The notes under the pieces are model-generated. The model saw only the letters and a program-made list of their open reading frames with translations. It was not told the DNA's origin and did not search any database. From CBDUXP01 sp965371225 [NCBI: uncultured bacterium] (GTDB lineage Bacteria > Abyssobacteria > SURF-5 > CBDUXP01): 64,000 bases of DNA. Position 1 is the first letter of the stretch; every line of letters starts with the position of its first letter. Made by a program: the position numbers and the translations under genes. The stretch lies in assembly GCA_965371225.1 (NCBI GenBank), contig CBDUXP010000006.1:60167-124166 (forward strand), written 5' to 3'. Of this stretch, positions 51,522 to 60,049 are shown piece after piece.

Positions 51522-53694
51522 GCTCCTTCTTAACACTACGGCCGTCCCGCAGGCGCCGCGGCGGCCGCCACCCGGGCATACCGGCCTGCGCATCCAGCGC
51601 GCGCGCGCGCTCGAGCAGCGGCTGCGCCGCGAAGGGCACCCCCTGGGCCAACCGCACTTGGCCTAACCACCACAGCGCCTCGGCATGCTCGGGTTCCAGC
51701 TCGAGACAGCGGCGATACTGGGCGATGGCGTCCGCGCGCCGGCCTTTGCGTCGATACAGATTGCCCAGGAGCAGCGGCACCAGCGGCTCATCCGGGGCCG
51801 TGCGCGCTGCAGCCGTGTAGGCGGCGTCGGTTTGCTCCATCAGCCCCAGGTCGTCGTAGAAAATGCCGAGACGCACGTGGTGGAACACGTCCTCGGGCTC
51901 CGCCACCGCTCGTTCCCGCAACGTTTCCTCCAGGCTCCGGATTTGCCGGATGCGAATGAGCTGGTTCCATTCCGGAAGCCAAGGAGTCCCCAGGTTCATG
52001 CTGGCTTGGTAGAAGTACTCCGCTTGGCGGAAATGGCCGAGCCGCTCGTGGGACATGCCCAGGTGGTTCAAAATACTATGGTCGATGGGATTGAGCTGCA
52101 GCGCGCGTTCGAGCGCCGCGGCGGCATCCGCATACCGACTCTGCCGCATGTACACGAGCCCCAGGTTGTATTGCGCGGTGGCCAGCTTCCCGCGGCTGGT
52201 GATCCAGGTTTGGGGATCCCAGGCGTGAAGCGCAAGGAACGAGGCGAAATCCGTCTCGGCCTTCTCAAGGCGGCCCAGGCGCATGGCCGCGACTCCACGG
52301 TTCAGGAATGCGGCGGGCACCCGATCGTCCAGTTCGATGGCGCGACTCGCGACGTCGTAGGCACGCTGGTTCCGCTGACGGGCCAGGTAATGGCCCGCCA
52401 GATTCGCCAAGGGCCGGCCGCGATCGGGACTGACCCGCACGGCTTCCCGCCACAGCCGCGCCGGATCGCGCCAGATGGTATTCCGGTGGACGGTGCCGAA
52501 GGCGAGCAAGCCGAGCGCCAGGGCGGTGCCGCCCGCAACCGCCCGGGCCAAACCTCGCGGCCGGGTGCGCCGCACCGCCCCCTGCCACGTCGCCCATCCG
52601 TACGCGACCAGGGTCCACAGGCCGATGGCCGGCAGATAGGCCCGATGGTCCGCCATGATGTCCTGCATGGGGATGACGCTGGAATCGGGCAGCAAGACCA
52701 GCCAGAACCAGATCAGCCCGAGCGTCACCCAGGGGGCGCGCCGGCGGAGGGTCCACGCGGCGGCTATCGCGACGGTCCACAGCCCGAGGCCCAGCCAGAC
52801 GCGCGGGTCGCCCCAGCCGTGCGCCTGCACCACGTCGTGGTCGATGGTCAGGCCCACCGGCACGAATTCCATCAGGGCGTAGCGCCAGGTGACAAAGCTT
52901 TGGGTCAGGAGATTGATGCCCACGGACCGCGGCATGACGGGAAGCGCCGCCGCGCCGAGCGCCGCCTGCCGGTAGAGCAGGGTCGCCGCGAGTATCCCAA
53001 AGTACGGCAGGGCGCGCCAGACGGCGCGGGCCCGAGCGTCCCGCTCTCCCTCTGCGCGGCCCCACCACTCCCACGCGATGATGAGCGCCGGCGCGACCGA
53101 CGTGATCTCCTTGCTGAAGCCGCCCAGCACGTAACACCCCAGGGACGCGGCGAGCCAACCGATTCGCGCGCGCCCCGGGCCCGCCCGCCGGCTCCGCGCG
53201 TACGTCAGGACCGTCAGCAGCAGCCACAGGGTCCCGAGCAGCGCCGCCCGCCCGGTCATATAGCTGACCACCTGCGTATGCACCGGTGTCAGGGCGAAGC
53301 CGAGGGTGGCGCAGAGTACCGCGCTGGGCGGGGGGCGGGTGCCGTCGGCCGAGGGCGGCATCCACTGCGCGATCAGGCGGTACACCAGCCAACAGTTCAC
53401 CACGTGCAGCGCGATGTTGATGCCGTGATACGGCCACGGGGTGAGCCCGGCCAGCCAGTAGGTGACGGCGAAGCTGAGCATCACGAGGAACCGGGGCGGA
53501 CTGAGGGCGTACAGCTCCGGCACGAGGTCGGGCGCGCGCAGGTAGAGCTGGTCGCGGATCGTCCAGTTGTCGTCGAACACGAACGGTCCCTGCAGGCTAT
53601 TGGCGTACACGAGGACGACGGCGCCGGCGAGCACCCCCGCGGCGATCATCCCCGGCCGCCCCGCCGAGGCCGGCGCCTCAGTCCCGTTTGGCAC
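51505..53694 (-). CDS. TMTC-like GT-C membrane protein with C-terminal TPR repeats
   Basis: A 729-residue protein. Residues 1-410 hold about ten membrane helices with the N-terminal motif VYANSLQGPFVFDDNWTI, whose DD (41-42) is the metal/catalytic pair of polyprenyl-phosphate-sugar-dependent GT-C enzymes. MADHRAYLPAIG near residue 350 is a conserved TMTC loop. Residues about 415-720 are TPR repeats (DHSILNHLGMSHERLGHF). Human TMTC1-4 share this plan and O-mannosylate cadherins from dolichyl-phosphate mannose. The neighbouring GT2 and DUF2304 genes could supply the lipid-linked sugar. The start overlaps the DUF2304 gene by 17 bp. Confidence 0.88.
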   Translation of the reverse strand: MPNGTEAPASAGRPGMIAAGVLAGAVVLVYANSLQGPFVFDDNWTIRDQLYLRAPDLVPELYALSPPRFLVMLSFAVTYWLAGLTPWPYHGINIALHVVNCWLVYRLIAQWMPPSADGTRPPPSAVLCATLGFALTPVHTQVVSYMTGRAALLGTLWLLLTVLTYARSRRAGPGRARIGWLAASLGCYVLGGFSKEITSVAPALIIAWEWWGRAEGERDARARAVWRALPYFGILAATLLYRQAALGAAALPVMPRSVGINLLTQSFVTWRYALMEFVPVGLTIDHDVVQAHGWGDPRVWLGLGLWTVAIAAAWTLRRRAPWVTLGLIWFWLVLLPDSSVIPMQDIMADHRAYLPAIGLWTLVAYGWATWQGAVRRTRPRGLARAVAGGTALALGLLAFGTVHRNTIWRDPARLWREAVRVSPDRGRPLANLAGHYLARQRNQRAYDVASRAIELDDRVPAAFLNRGVAAMRLGRLEKAETDFASFLALHAWDPQTWITSRGKLATAQYNLGLVYMRQSRYADAAAALERALQLNPIDHSILNHLGMSHERLGHFRQAEYFYQASMNLGTPWLPEWNQLIRIRQIRSLEETLRERAVAEPEDVFHHVRLGIFYDDLGLMEQTDAAYTAAARTAPDEPLVPLLLGNLYRRKGRRADAIAQYRRCLELEPEHAEALWWLGQVRLAQGVPFAAQPLLERARALDAQAGMPGWRPPRRLRDGRSVKKEPTPAA

Positions 53695-54028
53695 TGCGGA
53701 GGAGGGCGATCTCTTGCGAGAGGACGTGGACTTGGCGGGTCAGGCTGGAGATCTTCGTGGCGGCATGCAGGTTCAGCAGGCCGAGAGCGCAGATGGCGAA
53801 CGCGAAGACCACGGACGAACTGGACTTGGCGCCGGTGACGGACAGCAGGGCCACCTGGAGCTGGAACCACAGGCCAAAGGTCATCCCCATCACCGCCAGC
53901 AGAATCCAGAGCCAGGAGAACTCCTCGCGCAAGCGGCGGCGGCGCACCAATTCCACCACCAACCCAATGAGCAGGAGGCCGGCCACCAAGACGAAGAGTC
54001 GCTGTTGTGTGGGCATCGATTCAATCAT
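53678..54028 (-). CDS. DUF2304 membrane protein
   Basis: A 116-residue protein with three hydrophobic helices (about 9-25, 35-57 and 67-84) and a C-terminal coiled segment (ISSLTRQVHVLSQEIALLRS). Features match DUF2304: a LVVELVRRRRLREEFSWLWI pattern after helix 1. DUF2304 genes commonly sit beside DPM1-like glycosyltransferases. ATG 54028 is chosen; a second ATG is four codons inside. Its stop lies inside the TMTC-like start (17 bp overlap), and the GT2 stop is 11 bp upstream. Probably an accessory subunit of the polyprenyl-phosphate sugar synthase (inference). Confidence 0.82.
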   Translation of the reverse strand: MIESMPTQQRLFVLVAGLLLIGLVVELVRRRRLREEFSWLWILLAVMGMTFGLWFQLQVALLSVTGAKSSSSVVFAFAICALGLLNLHAATKISSLTRQVHVLSQEIALLRSAKRD

Positions 54029-54039
54029 GGGGCCGCCTC

Positions 54040-54750
54040 TCAGGTCACCGAGCGCAAGCTGGTGACGAAGATCGAGAGTGTCATCTTGAACATGTAGTAC
54101 AGGGCGCGCACGCCGCCGTGCATCCCGGCCTTGTCGGGCGCGGCGTACATGCGCACCGGCGCCTCCTGCACCCGCAGCCCGGCGCGGGTCAGCAGGATGA
54201 GCACGTCCGCGTCGGGGAAATCGGCTGGGTACGCGTCCGTACAGCAAAAACTGAGCGCCTTCGCGTTCAGCGCCTGATACCCGGTGGTGGGGTCCGTGAT
54301 CGGCCGGCCGGTGGCACGGGTCGCGATCCAGCCGAACAGCCGCATGGCGGTGCGCCGCACCAGGGTCACCGGGTACGGGTGGCCGGACAGAAACCGGGAG
54401 CCCAAGACCACGTCGCTGGCGCCCGTCTCGAGCGCCGCGAGCAACCCCGGCGCGTCGGCCACTTCATGCTGCCCATCGCCGTCCAGTTGAATCGCCGCCG
54501 CCCACCCGGCGCGGGCGGCATACCGGTAGCCGGTTTGCAGCGCGGCGCCGTAGCCGAGATTGAAGGGCAGACGCAGCACCGTGGCTCCCGCCTCACCCGC
54601 GACGCGCCCACTGCCATCGCTAGACCCATCGTCGATCACCACCACTTCCGCCTCGGGCAACACGTCGCGGATGCGCGCGAGCACCGCCGGCAGACGGTCG
54701 GCCTCGTTGTATACCGGGATGATCACCCCCACCGGGCGTAACGGGCTCAC
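54040..54750 (-). CDS. DPM1-like family 2 glycosyltransferase (polyprenyl-phosphate sugar synthase type)
   Basis: A 236-residue GT-A enzyme. It has GVIIPVYNEADRLPAVL, VVVIDDGSSDGSG, LGYGAALQTGYRYA, the metal site QLDGDGQHEV and DVVLGSRFLSG, the set that marks dolichyl/polyprenyl-phosphate mannose or glucose synthases. A C-terminal hydrophobic segment (LYYMFKMTLSIFVTSL) could dock at the membrane. GTG 54750 is preferred: it has an upstream GAGGGTGGA and overlaps the previous small gene by 4 bp (GTGA). The frame upstream is a shadow. It is the first enzyme of the GT2-DUF2304-TMTC cassette. Confidence 0.88.
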   Translation of the reverse strand: MSPLRPVGVIIPVYNEADRLPAVLARIRDVLPEAEVVVIDDGSSDGSGRVAGEAGATVLRLPFNLGYGAALQTGYRYAARAGWAAAIQLDGDGQHEVADAPGLLAALETGASDVVLGSRFLSGHPYPVTLVRRTAMRLFGWIATRATGRPITDPTTGYQALNAKALSFCCTDAYPADFPDADVLILLTRAGLRVQEAPVRMYAAPDKAGMHGGVRALYYMFKMTLSIFVTSLRSVT

Positions 54751-55007
54751 ACTTCCACCCTCATCAGTCGCCGCGACACCGCGAGTGCGGCGAACCGGGC
54801 CCCTGCCGCGTGCCGCGCCGCGGCATCCTGGAACTGCGCGACGGTCTGCCAGCGGTTCACGCGCACATGGGTGCGCTCGTGGCTCGTCTGCCATCCCAAT
54901 GTAACGTCGTGCGTGGGCAGGTACGCGGCCGGCCGTCCTGCGGGATCCGCGGGTAGGCGCGGCGCGTCATTGTGCAGGTGGACGCCCACTAGATGTCTAG
55001 CATACAA
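54747..55007 (-). CDS. Small hypothetical protein (start uncertain)
   Basis: An 86-codon frame whose stop overlaps the GT2 start by 4 bp (GTGA). No family is recognised. The product is rich in His, Ala and Arg (for example LGWQTSHERTHVRVNRWQTV), with no signal peptide or membrane helix. Only TTG 55007 or GTG 54989 could serve as start and neither has a good ribosome site. The overlap and protein-like composition support it; the poor start argues against it. Confidence 0.4.
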   Translation of the reverse strand: MYARHLVGVHLHNDAPRLPADPAGRPAAYLPTHDVTLGWQTSHERTHVRVNRWQTVAQFQDAAARHAAGARFAALAVSRRLMRVEV

Positions 55008-55008
55008 T
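54979..55008 (+). promoter_or_regulatory. Weak candidate promoter for citrate synthase
   Basis: TGGACG (54979-54984), 18 bases, TACAAT (55003-55008) on the plus strand. The leader to GTG 55150 would be about 135 bases. It lies within the small minus-strand frame described above. Confidence 0.35.
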
Positions 55009-55149
55009 ACGGAGCCTGCCGGACCGGCAGCGAAGTTCCGAAAATGCGCAACCTGCGCGGCGGTACCCTGCCGCGCGCACCGTGCCCGGGCTCACCAGTC
55101 GGGGCGCCACGGTGGTGCGACACACGGCACCACTGGAACGGGGGCTTGA

Positions 55150-56271
55150 GTGACGACGACTGCCGGGTTACGCGGCATTACCGCTGCGGATTCCACGTTG
55201 AGTTTGGTACAAGGGGATGAAGGCAAGCTGAGTTACTGCGGGTACGCCATCGAGGACCTGGCCTCCCACATCAGCTTTGAGGAGTGCGTCGCCCTGCTCT
55301 GGGACAGCGACCTGCCAACCCAAGCCCGGCTGGATGAGCTGGTTGGGCAGTTGCACAGCGAGGCGTACCTGGATCCGGTACTGCTGGACGCCATCGCGCG
55401 CTTCCCGCACGACGCCCACCCCATGGCCGCGCTCCGCACGGCCGTGAGCATGTTAGCGATGGTGGACGAAGAAGCGGACGCGCCGGACATGGAGGCGAAC
55501 CGGCGCAAGGCGCTGCGGCTCGTGGCGCGGACCCCGCTCTGCATGGCCGCCTACCACCGGTGCCGCACCGGGCAGGCGCCCCTGGCTTGGCGGCGGGACC
55601 TGTCATTCGCTGGGAATCTGTTGTATCTCCTTTTCGGCGACGCGCCGACGCCCGAGGCCACAGCGGTCATCGACAAAGCGCTGATCCTGCACGCAGACCA
55701 TGGGCTCAACGCGTCCACCTTCGCGTTCCGCGTCACCATGGCCACCCTGTCCGACATGTATTCGGCGGCGACTACCGCCGTCGGCACGCTCAAGGGCCCC
55801 CTGCATGGCGGGGCGAACGAGGCGGTGATGAATACGCTGCTGGACATTGGGGAAGTGGAAAACGTCGAGCCGTATCTCCGCGACATGTTCTCCCGCAAAG
55901 AAAAGGTCATGGGGTTCGGCCACGCGGTGTACACGACGTTGGACCCCCGCGCGCGGGCGCTGGAAGCGAGCGCCGCCGCGCTGGCCGAACAGTCGGACGA
56001 GCCCAAATGGTTTTTCATGTCGAAGCGGTTGCAGGAGCTGATGCTCCTGGAGAAAGGGCTGAACGCGAACGTGGATTTCTATACGGCATCCATGTACTAC
56101 AGCCTCGGCATCCCCACCGATCTGTTCACGCCGATCTTCGCGGTCAGCCGCATGAGCGGATGGACGGCCCACGGGCTGGAGCAGCTGGACAACAACAAAC
56201 TGATCCGGCCGAAGATCAACTACATCGGCGAGACGGACCGCACGGTGCGGCCGCTCAGCGAACGGGAGTAA
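55150..56271 (+). CDS. gltA: Citrate synthase / 2-methylcitrate synthase
   Basis: A 373-residue short-type citrate synthase. It starts with LRGITAADSTLSLVQGDEG, has the RGYAIEDL-like CGYAIEDLASH, HADHGLNASTFAFR with the first catalytic histidine, GPLHGGANEAVM, MGFGHAVYTTLDPRA with the second, and the catalytic aspartate in NANVDFYTASMYYSLGIP. Length and sequence fit the Gram-positive/archaeal-type enzymes, which may also accept propionyl-CoA; the propionyl-CoA operon 2 kb away makes this possible, but not proven. GTG 55150 follows a GGGGG stretch. A rho-independent terminator follows the stop. Confidence 0.93.
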   Translation: MTTTAGLRGITAADSTLSLVQGDEGKLSYCGYAIEDLASHISFEECVALLWDSDLPTQARLDELVGQLHSEAYLDPVLLDAIARFPHDAHPMAALRTAVSMLAMVDEEADAPDMEANRRKALRLVARTPLCMAAYHRCRTGQAPLAWRRDLSFAGNLLYLLFGDAPTPEATAVIDKALILHADHGLNASTFAFRVTMATLSDMYSAATTAVGTLKGPLHGGANEAVMNTLLDIGEVENVEPYLRDMFSRKEKVMGFGHAVYTTLDPRARALEASAAALAEQSDEPKWFFMSKRLQELMLLEKGLNANVDFYTASMYYSLGIPTDLFTPIFAVSRMSGWTAHGLEQLDNNKLIRPKINYIGETDRTVRPLSERE

Positions 56272-56294
56272 CGCAGGCACTCCAGCCACCACGG

Positions 56295-56331
56295 CGCGCC
56301 TCCCGCACCCGCGGCAGGCGCGTTTTGTTTT
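56295..56331 (+). terminator. Rho-independent terminator after citrate synthase
   Basis: A perfect 7 bp stem CGCGCCT/AGGCGCG (56295-56301 and 56316-56322) is followed directly by TTTTGTTTT (56323-56331). It lies 24 bp after the stop and just 4 bp before the MFS ATG, so the MFS gene depends on read-through or its own start sites. Confidence 0.85.
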
Positions 56332-56334
56332 CCC

Positions 56335-57507
56335 ATGCTGCCGATCGTCCGTTTCTACCTCCTCTATCTCCTGGGTGCGCAGGTGGGGTTCAGCCTGCTC
56401 ATGCTCTTCGCTCGCCAGGCGGGCTTCTCCATCGGCCAGCTCGCGCTGTACAGCCTGTTCATTTACATCGTGCCCGTCGCGGTGATCCCCCGGCTGCGCC
56501 GCTTGCCCACCCGCCGCAGCTTCGCCCTCACGCTGGTCCTCATCGCCGTGGCCATGGGGTGCATGTCCCAGATGCACCGGGGGGTGGGCTGGTACTGGGC
56601 GATGGGCCCCATCGTCGGCGCTTCGATGGTGACGTTCTGGATCGTGTACATGGTGCGCCACGTGACGGCCGGCCCGGACCGGGCGAACGCGTACAACTCC
56701 AGCGTGATCGTGTTCACCCTGTTCGGGGTCGCGTGCGTGTCGCCGTTCGTGGCGGGACAGCTCGGGCAACGGTTCGGCCCGCGGGGGGTCGTGATTGCCG
56801 CGCTCGTGTTGCTCGGGCTGGCCGCGACGCAGATTCCCGCTATCAAGCCGCGCACGATCCGGGTGCGCCTCCGCGCCACGTGGCCCACCGTCCCCATGTA
56901 CGTGCGCGTTTTGCTGGTGCTGCAGGGCATGTACGAGGTGCTGCAATTCCTCTTCCTGCCCCTGTGCACCACGTTCTACCTGACGGAGCCGGCACACTTC
57001 GGCGCATTCTTCAGCGTGGTAGCGTTCATCGGCAGCAGCCTGAATCTCCTCATCAGCCGCTGGTCCGACCGCGTGGGCAACCGCAGCCGCATGATCTACT
57101 TGGGGTGCGCCCTCATGGCGCTCGGCGCGCTCGGCCTCGCCACCGCGCGGGACGTGATCCAGTGGAGCCTGTCGGCGCCCCTGTTGCAGACGGGGTTTAC
57201 GCTGACCCTGCCGTATTTCATGGCCGTGGTTCTGGACGCCATTCCCGACACGGACGACGCCTTCGTGGTGCGGGAGTGGGGCTGCAACGTGGGCCGGTTG
57301 GCGTCAGCCGTCGTGGTGCTGGGGATCCTCCGCTGGACGGGCAACCTGCAGGACGTGTACTACTGGGCGCTCGTGCCGCTCGGCGGCTACGCCGCGGTCC
57401 TGTGGATCGCCAACCGCCGGGGCCACACCGTTGCCCCGATCCCGCATCCGGAACTCACCGCCGCCACCACGGCGGACGCCCAAGCGGAAGGTACGAGCAC
57501 GGCATAG
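56335..57507 (+). CDS. MFS transporter
   Basis: A 390-residue membrane protein with 10-12 hydrophobic helices. The conserved MFS loop in the second half is ISRWSDRVGNRSRMIY; the first-half loop is reduced (RLRRLPTRRSFALT). There is little hydrophilic sequence at the N-terminus and a 35-residue polar C-terminus. It is not closely similar to the other MFS protein at 21.4-22.6 kb. Substrate unknown. It starts 4 bp after the citrate synthase terminator and is followed by a palindromic repeat. Confidence 0.82.
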   Translation: MLPIVRFYLLYLLGAQVGFSLLMLFARQAGFSIGQLALYSLFIYIVPVAVIPRLRRLPTRRSFALTLVLIAVAMGCMSQMHRGVGWYWAMGPIVGASMVTFWIVYMVRHVTAGPDRANAYNSSVIVFTLFGVACVSPFVAGQLGQRFGPRGVVIAALVLLGLAATQIPAIKPRTIRVRLRATWPTVPMYVRVLLVLQGMYEVLQFLFLPLCTTFYLTEPAHFGAFFSVVAFIGSSLNLLISRWSDRVGNRSRMIYLGCALMALGALGLATARDVIQWSLSAPLLQTGFTLTLPYFMAVVLDAIPDTDDAFVVREWGCNVGRLASAVVVLGILRWTGNLQDVYYWALVPLGGYAAVLWIANRRGHTVAPIPHPELTAATTADAQAEGTSTA

Positions 57508-57560
57508 GGGCGCGATTCATCGCGCCCGGCGCGATGGGCGCCATGAATGGCGCCGCTACG
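57507..57560. repeat. Double palindrome of the GTAGGGGCG type
   Basis: Two adjacent palindromes, 57507-57527 (GGGGCGCGAT...ATCGCGCCC) and 57536-57554 (GGGCGCCATGAATGGCGCC), end with CTACG. They match the outer ends of the cluster at 23460-23624. Placed between the convergent MFS and carbonic-anhydrase-like genes, they could form a bidirectional terminator or stabiliser. Confidence 0.7.
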
Positions 57561-57581
57561 TCCTTGGTGATGACGGGCGGC

Positions 57582-58130
57582 TCAATCCGTCTTGATGACC
57601 GGGTCGGTGAACTCAGGCGGGGGCGCGCCGCGGTACTCGCACTGCAAGCGCGTGTACTTCTGCGCCCAGTACCGGTTCTTCAGGACCGTGTCCTCGGACA
57701 ACGTCCTCACCACTTTGCCGGGAACGCCGAGCACGAGGCTGCACGGGGGAATCTCGACGCCCTCCGTCACGATGGCCCCCGCGCCGATGATGCTGCCGCG
57801 GCCGACCCGGGCGCCGTTCATGACGGTCGCGCCCATGCCCACGAGCACGTCGTCTTCGATGGTACAGCCGTGCAGAGTCACCCGGTGGCCGGCGGTGACG
57901 TGCGCGCCGATGATGCACGGATGGTCATCTCCCACGTGCAGCATGGACAAGTCCTGCACGTTCGAGTACGCACCGATCCGAATGTGGTTGATGTCGCCCC
58001 GCACAATCGTGTGGAACCACACGCTGGCGTAGGCGGCGAGCATGACGTCGCCGATGATGTCCGCGTCCGGCGCCACGAAACACGTGTCGGGGATTTCGGG
58101 CAGGACGCCGCGATGTTCGGTGATGGGCAC
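57582..58130 (-). CDS. Gamma-carbonic-anhydrase-like hexapeptide-repeat protein
   Basis: A 182-residue left-handed beta-helix protein. Hexapeptide repeats run from residue 20 to 150 (VMLAAYASVWFHTIVRGD, IRIGAYSNVQDLSMLHV, CIIGAHVTAGHRVTLHGC, VLVGMGATVMNGARV). Histidines in LHV and GHRVTLHG occupy the places of the metal ligands of gamma carbonic anhydrases. The acidic loop with the catalytic Glu of the archetype Cam is short or missing, as in the YrdA/PaaY-like branch, so activity is uncertain. Start is GTG 58130 with a weak ribosome site. Confidence 0.85.
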   Translation of the reverse strand: MPITEHRGVLPEIPDTCFVAPDADIIGDVMLAAYASVWFHTIVRGDINHIRIGAYSNVQDLSMLHVGDDHPCIIGAHVTAGHRVTLHGCTIEDDVLVGMGATVMNGARVGRGSIIGAGAIVTEGVEIPPCSLVLGVPGKVVRTLSEDTVLKNRYWAQKYTRLQCEYRGAPPPEFTDPVIKTD

Positions 58131-58140
58131 TGAGAGGGTT

Positions 58141-58366
58141 ATCCGCAGATTACGCAGATGACACAGAGTTTTTTTGGTTCCTATTCCCTGGAGCCCGACT
58201 GTGTGTCCACCTTCGCTCCCTGGTAGCGCAGTCCCCGCTTGCGGAACATCAACCCCGGCCGCCGTGACCCGCTAAAGTTCTCCCCCGCGGACCCACCCGG
58301 TCCATCCTACTTCCTGCCCCCTGCTGGGCTGAATCTTAATCTGCGCTATCTACGTAATCTGCGGAT
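58141..58366. mobile_element. MITE-like element with 19 bp inverted ends
   Basis: The ends 58141-58159 and 58348-58366 are inverted copies of ATCCGCAGATTACGCAGAT with one mismatch (18 of 19). The 226 bp between them, inclusive, have no coding frame and a composition more A/T-rich than the flanks. The CGCAGATTACGCAGAT word is known from short non-autonomous repeats in many genomes. It lies between the carbonic-anhydrase-like gene and the mutase stop. No clear target-site duplication was found. Confidence 0.55.
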
Positions 58367-58373
58367 CACCACC

Positions 58374-60035
58374 TCAGAAGAGGGCTTCTTGGTACGTGCC
58401 GAAGACGTCTTCCAGTGTGCGGCAGATCTCGCCGACGGTGGCGTACGCCTCCACCGCCGCGATGAGCGGTTCCATGAGCGAGCCGGTGCCCGCCGCCGTC
58501 TCCTTGAGCACGCGCAGCGTCGCTTCCACCCGCGCCGCGTCCCGCTCGGCGCGCAACGCCGCCAGCGCCGCGCACTGCCGGTCGCGCACGCCGGGGTCCA
58601 CCTCCAGAAGGTTCTTCGGTTCCGGGTCGTCCGCCGTCTGGAACCGATTCAGGCCGACCACCACCACGTCGCCCTCTTCGGTGGCCTTGGCCGCCTCGTA
58701 CGCCGCATCCTGGATCTCGCGCTGAATGTACCCCTGTTGGATAGCCGCGACGGCGCCGCCCAACGCGTCGATGCGCTCGATGTACGCCCACGCGTCGGCT
58801 TCCATCTGGTCCGTGAGCGCTTCCACGTAGTACGCGCCCCCCAGCGGGTCGACGGTATCGGCCACGCCGCTCTCGTGCGCGATAATCTGCTGGGTGCGCA
58901 GGGCCACCTGCACGCCCTGCTCGTTCGGCAGCGCCAGCGCTTCGTCCCGCGCGTTCGTGTGCAGCGATTGCGTGCCGCCGAGCACGCCCGCCAGCGCCTG
59001 CAAGGTGACGCGCACGATGTTGTTGTCGATTTGCTGGCTCGTGAGCGTGCTCCCGGCCGTCTGGGTGTGGAACCGGAGCCGCGTGCTGCGGTCCTGCCGG
59101 GCGTGGAAGCGCTCGTGCATGATCCGGTACCACATGCGCCGGGCGGCGCGGTACTTGGCGACTTCCTCGAACAGGTTGTTGTGCGCGTTGAAGAAGAAGC
59201 TCAGCCGCCCAGCGAAGTCGTCCACCTCCTGGCCGGCCGCCACGGCTGCCTCCACGTACGCGATGCCGTTCGCCAGCGTGAACGCCAGCTCCTGCGCGGC
59301 GGTGCTGCCGGCCTCGCGAATGTGGTATCCGCTGATGGAGATGGGATTCCACCGGGGCACGTGCGTGCTGCAGTACGCGATCACGTCCGTGATCAGCCGC
59401 AGGGAGGGTTCGACGGGAAAGCGGTACGTCCCCCGCGCGATGTACTCCTTGAGAATGTCGTTCTGGACCGTGCCGCCGATGCGGTCCAGGGGGATGTCCC
59501 GCTGCTTCGCCACCGCCACGTACATGGCAAGCAGGATCGCCGCTGTGGAGTTGATGGTCATGGAGGTGGTGATCTGGTCGAGGGGCAACCCGGCGAGGAG
59601 CGCCTCCATGTCGCGCAGCGAGGAGATGGACACGCCGACCTTGCCCACCTCCCCCTCACCCAGGGGATCGTCCGCGTCGTACCCGATCTGCGTCGGCAGA
59701 TCGAACGCTACGCTCAGGCCGGTGGTTCCGTGCTCGAGGAGATAGCGGTACCGTTGGTTGCTCTCTTCGGCCGTGGCGAAGCCGGCGTACTGCCGCATGG
59801 TCCAGAACCGGCTGCGGTACATGGTGGGCTGCACGCCGCGGGTGTACGGCGGTTGGCCGGGAAACCCGAGGCGGTCCGCGTAGCTGTTCCCCACGTCCGC
59901 CGGCGTATAAAGCGGCTTTGTGGGGTGGCCCGAAGAAGCGTGGAACGCCGCCTTGCGCTGGGGCGCTTTGGCGAGCGCTTTGGCCAGGACCTGCTCTTCC
60001 CAGGCCTTGATCTGATGGGCCAACGACTCGGACAT
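58374..60035 (-). CDS. mcmA: Methylmalonyl-CoA mutase large (alpha) subunit, catalytic domain
   Basis: A 553-residue TIM-barrel mutase, the length of two-subunit enzymes whose B12-binding domain is a separate protein. Motifs include [66 protein letters not shown], the [23 protein letters not shown] segment (split over 59126-59193) and [13 protein letters not shown]. The [11 protein letters not shown] region keeps the carboxylate-binding Arg of methylmalonyl-CoA mutases, arguing against isobutyryl-CoA mutase. ATG 60035. It is last in the pccB-pccA-carrier operon. The small subunit, epimerase and MeaB chaperone are not in the window. Confidence 0.93.
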   Translation of the reverse strand: MSESLAHQIKAWEEQVLAKALAKAPQRKAAFHASSGHPTKPLYTPADVGNSYADRLGFPGQPPYTRGVQPTMYRSRFWTMRQYAGFATAEESNQRYRYLLEHGTTGLSVAFDLPTQIGYDADDPLGEGEVGKVGVSISSLRDMEALLAGLPLDQITTSMTINSTAAILLAMYVAVAKQRDIPLDRIGGTVQNDILKEYIARGTYRFPVEPSLRLITDVIAYCSTHVPRWNPISISGYHIREAGSTAAQELAFTLANGIAYVEAAVAAGQEVDDFAGRLSFFFNAHNNLFEEVAKYRAARRMWYRIMHERFHARQDRSTRLRFHTQTAGSTLTSQQIDNNIVRVTLQALAGVLGGTQSLHTNARDEALALPNEQGVQVALRTQQIIAHESGVADTVDPLGGAYYVEALTDQMEADAWAYIERIDALGGAVAAIQQGYIQREIQDAAYEAAKATEEGDVVVVGLNRFQTADDPEPKNLLEVDPGVRDRQCAALAALRAERDAARVEATLRVLKETAAGTGSLMEPLIAAVEAYATVGEICRTLEDVFGTYQEALF

Positions 60036-60049
60036 GGCCTGCGGGGCGC

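Noticed and set aside
55560-58133. An 857-codon open frame on the plus strand
   Set aside because: It runs in another frame across citrate synthase, the terminator, the MFS gene and the antisense of the carbonic-anhydrase-like gene. It cannot be real together with those four.
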